Assembly (NCBI GenBank): GCA_030435675.1
Contig: CM059624.1
Coordinates: forward strand, 15,834,769 to 15,898,768
Length of the DNA stretch: 64,000 nucleotides
Source: Steinernema hermaphroditum
Lineage: Eukaryota; Nematoda; Chromadorea; Rhabditida; Steinernematidae
Direction of reading: 5' to 3'
Positions 13,676-25,900 of the stretch are shown one piece after another; the stretch's first letter is position 1; each line of letters starts with the position of its first letter. A program made the position numbers and the translations under genes. The notes beneath the pieces are model-generated. The model made no database searches, was not told the DNA's origin, and was given only the letters and a program-made list of their open reading frames with translations.

Positions 13676-13766
13676 TAGTGATGCCAATCAAGTCCAAAAT
13701 TTAGAAATTTCCCAAAAACCCACCGAGTCCGAGTCCGGTTTGTTTTTGAACTCGTCGGCATCACTG
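13676..13766. mobile_element. hAT-type MITE, 91 bp
   Basis: Ends TAGTGATGCC and GGCATCACTG form a terminal inverted repeat. Flanks CTATAGCC (13668-13675) and CTGTAGCC (13767-13774) match in 7 of 8, the 8-bp duplication size of hAT elements. The interior has GAGTCCGAGTCCGG-like repeats related to other small elements in this window. Confidence 0.72.
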
Positions 13767-13774
13767 CTGTAGCC

Positions 13775-16700
13775 TTCCAGAGCTCACCTTCAGGCCACTC
13801 CGTCGTCGAACAGTGTTTTGGTCATTGGTGGTTACGTCCGCTCGTCTTCACAAGACGCGAACCGATCAAACGGGAAGAATGAAAAGAGTGCTGAGCATGT
13901 TGGGGGGTTGAACCGGTCACTCTTGACGCGAAAAGCAACAGCGCAACAAATCGACAAAATACTCTCATTTATCTCAACATGAAAAGATCAATGAGAGACA
14001 TGTCGGGGTATTGTAATTAGTGCTGACAGTTGAACTTGGTTCCATGTTCAGCGAAGGTGTGTAGTTATGCTGCGAGATAATCTTACTGTATTGTTTCCAC
14101 GTTTGGGGATGACTTAGGTCAACCTTTTTCCTCACTCATCATGGTATTACCTCTTTCGACATAAAAAAACACAGTTTTACATTCATTTTTTCCGTGCTTC
14201 TTTCATTGACATCTACTGAAAAGACACAAACATCTAGACTTTTCGATATTCACCTTTTGTTCTACGTGCATCAGTTCCATTTACATCTTATGTTCGCTTG
14301 TGGCTGGTAGTCGAAGTTTGATCATCTCCTCCATCTGTAGTAAGTGAAAATGTATCTTAGAAACACTACATACAACGCTTGACTTGTCGCTACATTCGAT
14401 TAACTTTGTGCCGGTGACTAAGAATCCAATTCCATCGGGGGATAGTTGACAGCGAATGCTAAATGATTTACTGTTTCGTCATAGAGCAGCAGTCTTTGTT
14501 CAGGCTAAAGTGCGGTGACGAGTCCGGATTTGGGATTAGGGAATGTTTGCTTATTTATAGGGTGATGGACTTTAGAGAAGTCGCGTAAATCGATGTTTGT
14601 AACGTGAGATATCTCATGTTCGATGTTCTGGAATTTGTAGCTAGAGCGGCGGCGTGGTATTTGTGTCCGTCTGTGATCTGCAAAGGTTTCGTGTTCTCGA
14701 TTTTCTTACTCAAAATGACCTTTTGATGTACGACATACAGGAAATCACAGCTTTGACTAGCTACAAGTCCAAAAAATGTGTCGTTCCGGGATCATGACGT
14801 CCTAGAAAACTGCTAATGTGAAATGTAAAAACCAGGGCTCTGGGATACATCTCAGTCTTTCAACAGTGGAACAAAGATCCCTCTAAACAAGGCTACAGAA
14901 AGACTACATTTTTACTTACTTTCGCTCGTCGCTTTGTAAACATCATCTAAATTTGTAGTACTCACGGTTCTATTCAAAGGATCGGTGTGCTGTCACAGTC
15001 ACTTATTTCTCTATGTCCAACATATCATCTTTACCATTTGTAAACGTAATCTTTGAAGCATTGCAAAGTTGTAACGTCTCACCAAAAACCCCATTGCCAC
15101 TCATTCAAGTCAAATATTCGCTGCAGCTCTACATCATATCCAATCTTGTGCATTTAAGCCGCGCACCGCCAGCCGCTATGAAGATGATTTCTCCACTTCG
15201 CTAGCTGCGTCTTTTCCAGAATCAACTTGGTCGTTACGATGCCTACGTGCACGAACATGCAGCTTTGTCTCCCAGAAGGCGTGAAACAGAGCCGTAGATC
15301 CAGCGTTTGGTTTCAGCTTCTTTTTTTAGCATTTTATCAGATCCCGGTTTTAGCTTCTACTTCAAAAAGACTTATTTGCAAAATTTGCTCAAAACTGTGT
15401 AGTTTCCCCAAAGTTTGCAAACTTGACCCGAAGTCCGCCATAAACTGAAATTAGAGCCAGGCCTACTACTATGTACGACTTTGTTAAACGAAAACACATT
15501 CCTTGTTTACTTAGTTCAAAGGCCTTCGAGTTATTTTTGCTGAGAAAATTGTAGGTCGACTAATTGCGAGCATGACGTGTCTTGCTAAGGAACTCTTGTT
15601 TACAGAAGCTTGCTTTCCACAGCTGTTATCGGCTATTACCTAAACCTTAACGCATACTGAAGCCGGACAATGAGAAAGGACGCGTGGAATCAAAGGGTAT
15701 AAGTCTAAGAGTTTAAGCGCGCAATAATGACAGTTGTGTTTCTGTGCTTATGTCTATGTTTTCCTCCCAAACCATTTTGATGAAACTGCCAGGTTTCTTG
15801 TGAAAATGATAATTCACATCCGTGTTCACCGTAATCGGCGTGTTTCATTTACATAGCAAAGACCACGATGACAGCGAGAGATCGTTCAAAAATCGTGCCT
15901 TTTCTATACATAAAGGATTAATTACCCAAGTTTGATTTTTTTCTCTAAACGGTTTCCCTCATCTTGTTCTCGTCTTTGTCAACCCTCATTGTCGTCGACT
16001 CACTCCCGAAGATCCACGTGGCAGGACCCTCAGGATGATGAGCCCACTTCACTTCCACTCCCATCTACATCACCACTGAACATCCAGTTCGAATTGCCAG
16101 TTTTATTGGGTTCCAGGACATAATGGCCAAACAAAAATGGCCAATAAAAAAATGGCCAATCCAGGTCGATGCTAATATTATGGACATAGCTGCTGGAAGG
16201 CCAATTCGTCATCTTAAGAAAAAGTGGTCGACGTTCGAAGAGAGAAAGAAGGCAGTTGGCCGTTCATTCGTAGAAGTTGATTATATCACTTACCTCAAAT
16301 CTATGGCGGATCATCTAATCATCTGACGTTGAATAACATTCTGTTTACCATTTAGGTCTACTTGGTCTGCTGGGCATTCCTTATCGTGTCAGGACCAATT
16401 TAAATGAGTTTTCGGGGATTTTGGCCATTTTTCAGCTTTGGCCATTTTTTTGGCCATTTTTTTGGGCATTTTTTTTGGCCATTTTGACCGTCTCCCGTTT
16501 TATTGTGAGGAAATGATCAGGTAAGTTGCACCAGTGTTCACCGTAAGCGGCGTGTTTCCTGTAGCTAGGACGAGAGATCGGTCGAAAACCTTCACTGAAG
16601 GCGCAGCTCGTCATCCACAGTTACTATTCCGCCCACGCGTAGAGGCAGCTTTCAGCGGTCCACATCACTTCGAACCAAATACCTCTTTGTTTTTCATGTT

Positions 16701-18150
16701 TAAAAACACTCCACATGCCATATGTTTTTAGCCGACAATTTCAGCCAGCCTCTTAATTGGATGGAGGCACCAGTCGCGATGACGAGACGTGCGTCTCACT
16801 ACCATCATCCGCGCCATTCCTGTCCCACGGGTACTCATTAGCTAAATAACCGGGTTCGCTGCACGTGAAACAGCAATTAGCGGTAGTTAAAGTACAAGTT
16901 CGCTACTTTAGAAAAGATCAGTGTACGGCTTAGAGTAGGTGTCGGAATAGGCGCGCAATAAGCTAAGTCATTTGGCCGGCCGTCCTCTACCGGTAGCCCT
17001 AGGTGAATGTACCAAGGAGGACTCGTTTTCTCGCACGTGTTTGAGCTAGAGTACCTAAAATGTTGCCAGGTTTAAGCACATATCGCGTACCTGACTGTGT
17101 CCGATCAGCGCGTATCACGATTAAACGTTCCCTGGTGAGAAGGACGGACCCTTGATGATTACAGTCCCGATAAGAAGATCCTTTTTAGTACAGACTATGC
17201 CTGAGACGCGATGTTTGTGTGCTAACTCCTAATGAGTCGAGTGCTATGAGATTCCAGTAGTCTCCAGTACTGTAATCAATCACGTAGAACACGTCGACAA
17301 CATAATATCGAGGGCAAGTACACGAACTGGGTCAAAACCACAACTAAACTTTCTGTCTGAGATTTTTGGAAGTCTGAGATTTTTTAAGCCCTAACCTTTA
17401 ACACAGTGGGCCATCGATTGAGTAGCCAATTCGAGGATTTTTTTTCAAAGGAAACTACAGAGAACCTCGAATTTTTGTTTACAAGGGAGATGCTTAAGTT
17501 AATGGAGTTGGTGGACTCCATTTTCATGCTAGTTGTTGCGCTTTCGTTCAAGCGAAATTTGTCCAAAAGTCAACAGAAGATTGAATATGCTCATGGAAAA
17601 CAGTCTTCTTTTTTGTATCGCCTGTTTGCTCAGATAATCCAGTACCGAATCTGTAGAGTTCAAACGTTCAAGAAACCGGGAGAACCGGGAGTATCCTTCT
17701 AATATGGACCCTCTCAAAACACATAGGGCTCCTCCCTTACGGTAAGGAACTATTCCTAAAAGAACCTAGGTCTTCTTATGTACTACATTCATGTAAAGAT
17801 TGGAGTATTTTCAGCACTTATGTTAGTTCCACACTTTACCTTTATCGCCTACTTAACTCAAAGTCGAGTCACCTGGAATCGCGGAGAGCCCAAAACCGTA
17901 CCAACTCATTAGGGGGGACCGACCCGAGTCGCTCAGATATATCCATACCCTAATCAGCATGAGTTATGATGCCGGTAAATCAACCAGCACACTTTTCAGG
18001 ATATTTACGATTTCGCGCCAGAGATCGTATTGTTTTCCTCTTTAATACAATGTTGAATGCGATCCTAACCGAGTTAAGTGACGTCGTGTCTCCGCTAACT
18101 CAATGTTCCCCCCAAACTCACTAATCTTAACACGAAATGGGCATTTTCAG
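13775..18150. other. Spacer upstream of receptor B
   Basis: No recognised gene. It contains TGGCCA/A-run repeats at 16.1-16.5 kb and two similar copies of TTCACCGTAAKCGGCGTGTTTC near 15.83 and 16.54 kb. The open frame at 17406-17702 (98 codons) has no recognisable motif. Confidence 0.5.
15826..16600. repeat. Possible repeat-bounded element with ATGGCCAAAAA runs
   Basis: Near-direct repeats around 15826-15895 and 16537-16600 (GTGTTCACCGTAA...CGGCGTGTTTC, then CGAGAGATCG) bracket a segment. Inside, TGGCCA plus A-tracts occur on one strand at 16121-16160 and in inverted orientation at 16422-16488. The arrangement suggests a small mobile element with simple-repeat ends; class unknown. Confidence 0.4.
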
Positions 18151-18155
18151 GTAAG

Positions 18156-20390
18156 ATGAACAACAGTTCGGACGAAACGGAAGCTGTGGATCACGTGGTC
18201 GCCGGAGCATTGATGATTTTGGTTCGTTTGTTTATTGTGATCAGTTTAAGTCTTGATGTAATTACAGTTTGGCCTGGCCGGAATCGTCATTAACACCTAT
18301 GTGATCTATGCAGTCAACAAAAACAAGAATTTTGGGCTCTCCTTTGGAGCTATGTGCATCTCTCAGCTGACGGCAAATCTCGGGAACTCGCTGGTTTTCG
18401 GAGGATTCGTCGGACCAATTACTATGATGTAAGTGAGCCGTAGAGGAATAGAATCATGCACCTCTCGTTCATAGGCAATAGCACGTATAACAGCCATATT
18501 TTCCCCTTTTTCGTAGGTATATAGGGGTAAAATTCACATTTCTCCAGGTAGATTCGAACCTTTGACCTATCCCTTGATAATCTTAATTGCAAATATTCAA
18601 TGAAATGAAGCGATTTTCCCATGTTTTTCGCAATTCTACGACGGAAAATACAGTTATTTTGTTCAAGATATCCCCGGCTAGCATATAAAAATCAGATGTT
18701 TCCGGCCGGCTTCGAACCTGTGACCTTTGGTATGATAAACTTACATCCACTTACTTACTCCATGCATGGCCAAGCGAGCCAAAAACGGCTAGAATTGGGT
18801 CATTCTTGCTTTAGGACCCTTCCTCAAACAGTCCGACACCACGTTGCCCAATTGCTGTTGCTTGCCCCTAAGCTGCCGTGCATAAAATATAGGCCAAAAG
18901 TGCTATCTTCCCTTTCTTCCAACTTCACAGAATTGTTAGTCATCCCTTTGTTTTCCAGTCCAGCTGCAAGACCTTATGTTTTTGTTCGCCCAGCTGAATA
19001 ATCTTATCCTCATAAGAAATAAGAAGAGAGCGATGTTTATCCTCATAGCTTGGCGTTTCCACTAATGCATTAAAAATTCTTTTCAAATCCTGGGTACCAA
19101 TTATCATGACGCACGAAATTGTCGTCAATTCAGCATATTTGATAAGGTTTTATTATAATCGAGGTGGTTATAATTCACATGACTTGCGCGTGATGCCATC
19201 AGGGGGCATAACGGTAAAGAAAAGACACAGAATATACATTAGATCAAACAAAAAAGAAGGATGCAGTGCTATGAAAATACCAGCAGCTCGTATACTACTA
19301 CAATATTTGACGCATAAAGAACTGGCACTGGTTGGCTGATACCGTTTGCCTATCATGCTGGAGGTCGGGGGTTCAGTCCTCCGTGGCGTCCGACATACTT
19401 CCAGCCAATTTTCATCTTCGAGTATTCAATTCGACAACCTTGCCAAACATTCTCTCCATTTCAGTGACCCATCTTTCCATCTCTCCTACATCGGAAGCCG
19501 TTGCGGACAACTACTCATCCTATTCTGGAACGCCTCTCTTTTCTCACACCTGCTGACGACCATCAACCGCCTCATCACCCTGTACTACCCCTTTCGCTAC
19601 GAGAACATCCTCTCCGCACAGCTCACCTTTGGACTCATCCTCCTCGTCTGGATTATCTCTCTGTGCCAAGTTGTACCGTACTTCTACCCCGACTGTGGCG
19701 TTATCTTCGACGAGAAGACGTTCACTTTTGGATTCCAACTGACCGAATGTGGACTTTTCACCGGCACTTACATGGACTTTCTTGTCAGCATCATCGCCGT
19801 CGCCGTCATATTCACCATTGACTTCTTTTCCTACTTAAAAATCCGCTCCATCCAAAAGGTATTCGTGTCGAAATGTATATTTCTTTATGGCTGTTTAGAG
19901 CGCCTACCAGCCAGTACCAAATAAGGACATCCGTTTTTTCTTCCAGGTACAACCATGACTCATAATCCGCAGTAATTATTTGCTTTGTAGGTTTTAACCC
20001 AAGCGGTCACCACCACAACAGAACTCTTCCTCTACTTCTGGATCTCTCTCTTCCTACGTCAACACAAATGGGCCTATTTCGCCTCGAAGACCCTCGCCTG
20101 GATCACTGTGCAGTTCGTCGATGGGTAGGCTGGACAACCCATGCATCTAAAGTCCACTTTTCAGCCTTGTTTTTATCATCTTCAACCCGGACCTCCGCCT
20201 CTGTCGGAAGAAGCACCTACGTCAGCCCATTATCCTCGAGTACCCCCGAAAAAATCTAGAAGCCTCGGAAGGAGACATTGAGATGAAACCTACAACACGG
20301 AATGAAGAATCCAGCTCGCCATCCATTGCCCGCACATCCGTGGAATCCATCCAATCCATTGACCCCGATGACATCACTGTTCATACGTAA
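18156..20390 (+). CDS. Receptor B: Srx-class serpentine receptor, complete
   Basis: Exons: 18156-18221, 18268-18428, 19465-19858, 19899-19946, 19991-20124 and 20165-20390; 342 residues. Seven hydrophobic segments are visible. TM1 is around LFGLAGIVINTYVIYA and TM2 is around NLGNSLVFGGFVGPITMM. TM3 carries the Srx signature GQLLILFWNASLFSHLL followed by TINRLITLYYPF. TM4 ends CQVVPYF, TM5 precedes YLKIRSIQK, TM6 is in an FFFQ-initiated exon, and TM7 ends FVDGLVFIIFN. The cytoplasmic tail is long (about 60 residues), Ser/Thr/Asp-rich, with SSSPSIARTSVESIQSIDP, so phosphorylation is plausible. A splice acceptor directly precedes the start (TTTTCAG then GTAAGATG), consistent with a 5'-UTR intron or spliced-leader site. 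Exon 3 (394 nt) equals exons 3+4 of the relatives (224+170), and its 48+134 nt exons equal their single 182-nt exon. Intron 2 (1036 nt) contains tRNA-like sequence. Confidence 0.93.
19323..19392 (+). repeat. tRNA-like (SINE-type) sequence in intron of receptor B
   Basis: A box-A-like TGGTTGGCTGATACCG is followed about 40 nt later by a box-B-like GGGGGTTCAGTCCTCC. Spacing and motifs resemble a Pol III internal promoter. The acceptor ends do not pair well, so a functional tRNA is unlikely. Similar pieces occur at 52.6, 54.9 and 61.8 kb. Confidence 0.45.
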
Positions 20391-21408
20391 TCATACAACA
20401 CTCTTTTTATATATTTTGTATAATACACTCATCATGTTATCAATTGATTACAGTACCCCCTCTCTGTGTGGTAATGTTATAATGTTTTCGTTTTTTTTGT
20501 ATTCTAATCAAGCCGATCTCTATAAGCCACTGATAATATTCATGTTGACATTTCGATCTCGTCCATGCTGGAATCTGCTGATATCAGTCATATCGCATCA
20601 TTAAAATTATTTTATTTGTCGTTGGATAAATGAGTCAATGTGGATAACCAGTCGATGGGGAGGTGATACGGTACCTTTTTGGGATAATGCAATCGAAGAG
20701 ACGTATCAGATACAATGAAAAAGAAGACATCTACCGGGACGGCTCAAACAAAGAGCTAAGAGAGATCGTGCCGGGAGTCGGACGGCCAAGAATGTCGCTC
20801 TCTCAACGCAACTCAGATCGATCGCCACCGATACGAATGAAAGTCTGCATCTACATAAAAAACGTGCCCATGAGGAAGTCAATTTTGCCTTTGAAAAAAA
20901 AGTGAGTAACCGATAATTAATGATCATCAGCAATAGAAGTCAATCATTTCCATCTACCCCTTGCACTTTCATGAAATTTAAAACTTCAGAACCTTATCGC
21001 AATGATCCTCTCTGTCATCACATCAGAGAACGCTCAGCCGGAAATGCCGATAAACGGCAGGTTCTGTAATACAGTTGTGACCTTCATCTTTGCACTCATG
21101 TAAAACAATCTCGGCGGAACGGAACACCCTTTTCGGGAGGCTTATCGCTTTTATGTGTGGCACGTGATAAATGGGGTATACGGTTTATGCTTCTGGGAAG
21201 ATGATTATCAGTGATGAAAAATGAGTCGAGAAAAAGAGAAGTGGAACGTAAACAAATTTTCGATGATCCGCTATGATGTTCTGATGGTTGCGATAACCGC
21301 ATAACAAGAAATCATAACAAAAGTCTTTGTTTTCCAATTTGACCATCAAATTAGGTCTGTACGTCCCGTTTTCCAATTGTCCAGTTGTCCAAATTAACTT
21401 TCAGTTCA
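20391..21408. other. Spacer after receptor B
   Basis: Receptor B 3' UTR presumably lies here. No further gene or clear element seen. Confidence 0.5.
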
Positions 21409-21684
21409 GCGATTGAGTTTTTAGGAAACTAAAGGCCTGTTCATACTCCACGGGGTGCGCGCATTCTAACTCCATTTACCGCAGGGCAAAATTTACAATG
21501 GAGTTAGGACGCGCGTGCCTCTTACCCCGTGGAGTATAAACAGGCCTTAGCAAATATTTCCTTAGACCCAGTTGAATAAAACTGGGAATCAACAGAACAA
21601 CGTAAAAGGAACGTTTGTTTTCGAATTTTGAATTTTATTCAACTGGGTCTAAAGAGAGATTTGTTAGTTTCCTAGGAACTCAAT
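21409..21684. mobile_element. Hairpin element interrupted by a younger MITE
   Basis: Outer arms pair: 21409-21429 (ATTGAGTTTTTAGGAAACTAA) with its near-complement ending at 21684, continuing as TTAGACCCAGTTGAATAAAA (left) with its complement around 21633-21652 (right). The left arm is split by a second hairpin at 21432-21547. Removing the insert restores continuous pairing of the outer arms, so the nesting order is clear. Confidence 0.8.
21432..21547. mobile_element. Palindromic MITE with TA target duplication (Tc1/mariner-like)
   Basis: Terminal arms AGGCCTGTTCATACTCCACG and its near-complement pair over most of the 116 bp, including CTAACTCCATT and AATGGAGTTAG in the middle. The element sits between TA (21430-21431) and TA (21548-21549). 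A TA duplication is typical of Tc1/mariner-mobilised MITEs. No coding capacity. Confidence 0.8.
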
Positions 21685-21957
21685 GACAACAGTGACAACG
21701 GAACACAGAGAGCTGATGGTCATTTGATGGTCAAATTGGAATTGCGTGGTCTTGCGTCATGTCTGAAGTCTGGCGAGTCTGACTTCATATCTCATTTCTC
21801 CCGTGGAAGAGGAACCTCAAATGATAATACGTTCGACACAGAGGATTAGGTGGCCATGACAACGACCCAACCAGGACTCGTGAGTTTCGATCATGAGCTT
21901 TAAAACTGTATTTCTGACAGCCTGTGTTGAAAACTGTTGAAAACTTCCACTGCTTCT

Positions 21958-22587
21958 ATTCATTTCGAACATCCGCGAATGGTTCTGATTGAGTTAAAGG
22001 GGTCGAGGGTAATTGATCGCTGGAGAACGGAAGCCATTTGCTCTCTTATCTTAGGATCAAAAGTTGACTTAATCGGTGCCGATGAGCGACAGAGGGGTGA
22101 CCCTTTTCCAAAACATTTGATCTTACCGAAAGTACAGACCCACTTTAGAGTACACGTTTTTGATTTTGTTCTCAGCTAAAGACACAGAAACGTTCTGACG
22201 AATCACTGCGGAAATTGGATCAAAGGATTGCTTAATGTCTACCAATTTCTCAAGAGAACATTGGATCAATTGTGTAGTGGATGCTCATTTGTCGACATCA
22301 ATAGAATTGATAGCTGCATCCATTACATTATTCAGATTTTCACAGTCGTTGAAGAATGTCAAAAGGATGTAGTGTATGAACAGCTGTGATCTGGCTAAAA
22401 TGGGTCTGTACTTTAGGGAGATCGCATTTTTTGAAAAACGGTCACCCCTTTTTTTCTGGCCGTCACCCATGAAAGGGACCTTTGATCCTGAGATAAGCGA
22501 CCAAATGGCTTCCCATCACCAACCATCAATTACCCCCGACCCACTTAACTTCCTTAGAACGTTTGATCCTAGAGGTTCGAAAAGAAT
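21958..22587. mobile_element. Element with long (~190 bp) imperfect terminal inverted repeats
   Basis: The left arm (about 21958-22160) and right arm (about 22385-22587) are reverse complements at moderate identity. Shared blocks include GGGTAATTGAT, GGAAGCCATTTG, AGGATCAAA and AAAGTACAGACCCA. The 230-bp middle has a smaller palindrome around GGATG...GCATCC. It has no transposase frame and is a non-autonomous foldback-type element. Confidence 0.72.
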
Positions 22588-22905
22588 CCACGTAGCGCAC
22601 CTTCCGAACACAAAGACGATCATCTTCCGACGCCGACCTCTCGGAACAGTAAGCGTGTCACAGCGCGTCATAAATCATTTCCCGCGCGTTCGGTAATCGT
22701 CGAGCTATTGGAATTCGAGGTGGTACGCCGTGGAGATGCTTATCTCAAGTGCCGCTGACACGTATGTTGTTGTTAGGCGGTGTTACTTGACGCGATTAGC
22801 GGCGGGACAGTGCGCAAGAAGGGGTGGTGGCGATGGCCTCGTTGATAAGAAGCCTTCGCCTTGCGTAACCTCCCGACTGGAAGCAGCTCAGTCGACTCGG
22901 CGACG

Positions 22906-25900
22906 ATGTTCCCCCGGCGCGCTCTTCTCGGATTATCGGCGCTTTTGGTTATTATCTGCCTCCGGCCAGCGGTCGCATTCCTCATCGACAATGAGATCGT
23001 CTCAGATCCTGTGGTATGTCCTTTTCATTGTACACCGATTAAACAATGTGGCTTTTATAAATCATAATCTTTGGTCCTTTCTATTGGAATTCGCACGTTT
23101 CGTATCACTTATGTTTAGGCAATCAGCACTAGGCTTATCTTACTATGTATCGGCTAAAGCCAAAGCAATTCTTGAAAGCTCCTTTTTTCATTGCATACCA
23201 ATCGGAATACTCTTCCGAGTCTTGTATGGCATCTGATATTGAGCGTTGATTTTCAAAATAAAAACTTTGGTTACCTATATGAATGCAAAGATTCATGGTT
23301 GCCAGAATTCGATGCACGGTCGCTCGTAGCTGGATCTATGTAACTTGCAAGGAAAACGCCGTACGTCGGGCACGCCGGGCGAAAACATGGCAGCAGCTAG
23401 AGTGTGCGGAATGAGTACAGCGCACCTAGGAATTTCTTCATCGACGGTTCCCTTGTTAGTTAAGGGAGCGATCCTCTACTCATTTTAGTCGGCGGCAGCC
23501 AGCACAGAAGCAAATTTTCCGCGTTCCCTGTTCTCACAACACAATTAGCTCATAAAAGTTGGTAAAATGCTGGTTGCCCGATTTAGTCGATTTATGTGGC
23601 TAGTTCAATTATTCGACCGTTTCCAATCTCTGAAGCAATACGAAATATCATGAAAGCTGTGTTATCGCTGCCCTCCTCTTTCGATATTTTCTGCTTCTGT
23701 GTGCTCCTCGGCAACGAGCTAAAAAACAAAATAATTATATTACATTTACTATACAGTATGATCATCAATTAAAAATCCATATAAAAACAAGAAAATTCCA
23801 ATTCCTTTCTTGTAGTTTTCCCCCTTTTAGCAGGGCTGTGTGATAGTCGAGAGGTCAGAGGAAAGAGAGTGTTTTTATTTTCGCATCGAAGTTGCGACCT
23901 CTGTCCGGACTATCGGCTTCCGGACTATCGAATGATGTAAGAGAATCAGTGATGGAACTTTACATATTAAGTCAAACTTATCGAACGATGTTCAACGAAA
24001 AAAAGCCTCATGTATAGTTTGTAGATTCTGAATTCGTGAAAGCGAGCATAGTAAATACTGGAAACAAATCTTTCATTGGTCGTAAAAATTGACTGAGAAC
24101 GCAGTACAGCAAAAAAAGCGATCTGGTAGATAATGATAATGACGAAATATCGAATCTCATGCAAATAGTAAATAAGCCCTTTTGGCATGCCTGGAAAGCC
24201 CATGAGCCACTCATATTTTACAGGAGTAGTCCACTCCATGAGCTCTACTGGAGTACAAATTTCAGTCAAATCCTTGGGAAACACGCTTAAATCTTCCCTA
24301 TAAAAGATCGTTGGAACGTTCTCTTTCTGTTAACGTTCTCCTACCGTTAATGTTCACCTATTATTACCATAAACGTTCGCGCCAACCGATAAACTCTTTC
24401 CATCCAGGTCGACTGCGAGGATACCATGATCGGCTTGACTTTCAAAACAAAGAAGCCCTTCACTGGAAGGATCTACGTGAGAGGACTCGCCGACGATGAT
24501 AGATGTTCGCGTAACTTCGCGATGAACACCGATCAGCAGAAACTGGGCATCATGATCCAAAATGGCGACTGTAAGCTCTGGTCACAAAGCCCTTACCCGC
24601 GAATACTTTTTAGGCACTATGCAGAGGGCTCGAGTAGCTGGCCAACTGGAAGGTCTCATGTTCAGCATCACAATCGTAGTTAGTTTCCATGGCACATTTG
24701 TGACTAAGGTATGGAGCAATCCATCGACGACCACAACAAGAGTTCCTTTTTCTTAGGCCGACCGAGCCTACAGAGCAATGTGCTTCTTCCGCAACGTGAA
24801 ACGTCTCACGCAGGGCATCGACATGGATCAGATCGGCACCACTGAGCTCCTCGACACCGCCAAGATGCCCTCCTGCTCGTACACCATCCACTCCGGCGGA
24901 CCCGATGGACCCCCGCTTACGTGAGTGTTTTGCAAAACACGCCGCCAACCTTGACTTTCGGTTTTGTTCAGGCTCGGACAAGTCGGCGATAAGATCTTCC
25001 ACGTTTGGGAATGCGACGAAACCGCGCACGGCTACAATTTCCTCGTGCACAGCTGCTGGACAGATGATGGCCGAGGAGCGCGATTCGATCTGGTTTGTCG
25101 ATGTTTGCACGTCGTTTCGGAACGAGCGCTCCTTTGTAGCTCGACATTGATGGATGCGCCATCGATCCTGTCATCCAGCCCGACGTCGTCTACGACCTGG
25201 ACCATAACAGGGCGTACGCCGAGACCTGGGGCTACAAGTTTTCCGACACCAGTGTCCTAAACTATCAGGTTTGTTAATCATATAGCAATTGGAGGGTAAG
25301 CAATTGTGGTGGATGACCTTAGTCCTGAGGATTCCAGATTAAGTAGTAAACGCTGTGAGAGAGCGTAGACGATTGGCTCATGTGGAAAAGGGTATGGGTC
25401 CGCTGGCGCTCTCTCCGCATAATTATCGCCAGCATGTTGGACATGGTGGGCCTCCTGTTCCTGGTGGGTCTGAAACTCAAGTGAGCAAGCCGGAGCCGGC
25501 TTGTGATTCGAATTGTGAACCGAACAAGGGGCCTAGCAGCTGCAATATACATGTATGCTAGGATTAATTGCAGATCGGCTGTGGGCCTAGATATCGGTTC
25601 CAACACATTAGCTTCCTTGTCCCCTGATCACTAATTTAAGACTTCAAAACTTTATCGTAGTGGGGACTAAAACTGAGGTCAGTCATCATCTGTGAATCGG
25701 GTGTAAATCAACATCTGTGCCCGACACGATAACTCCTCGTTTTTCGGACCTAGATTCAGCGACGAAATCAAAGCATAAAAATATTTTTGTTTGTGGAATC
25801 CATGAAATGCTAAGCTCTCTGTTTTTAGATGTCGTTAGTCAGTGTTTTTCTGATTTTCAAAACAAGGTGACAAAGATAACTACGTAGCTTTGTGACATTC

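Noticed and set aside
18621..19001. 126-codon plus frame in intron 2 of receptor B
   Set aside because: Lies wholly in an intron between well-supported exons; no motif. TTCGAACC words nearby were considered as tRNA B boxes but lack a partner box A.
22730..23236. 168-codon plus frame
   Set aside because: Overlaps the signal-peptide exon of the ZP-domain gene in another frame and continues into its intron; no motif.
24610..25110. 166-codon minus-strand frame
   Set aside because: Runs antisense through coding exons 3-5 of the ZP-domain gene; no independent motif.
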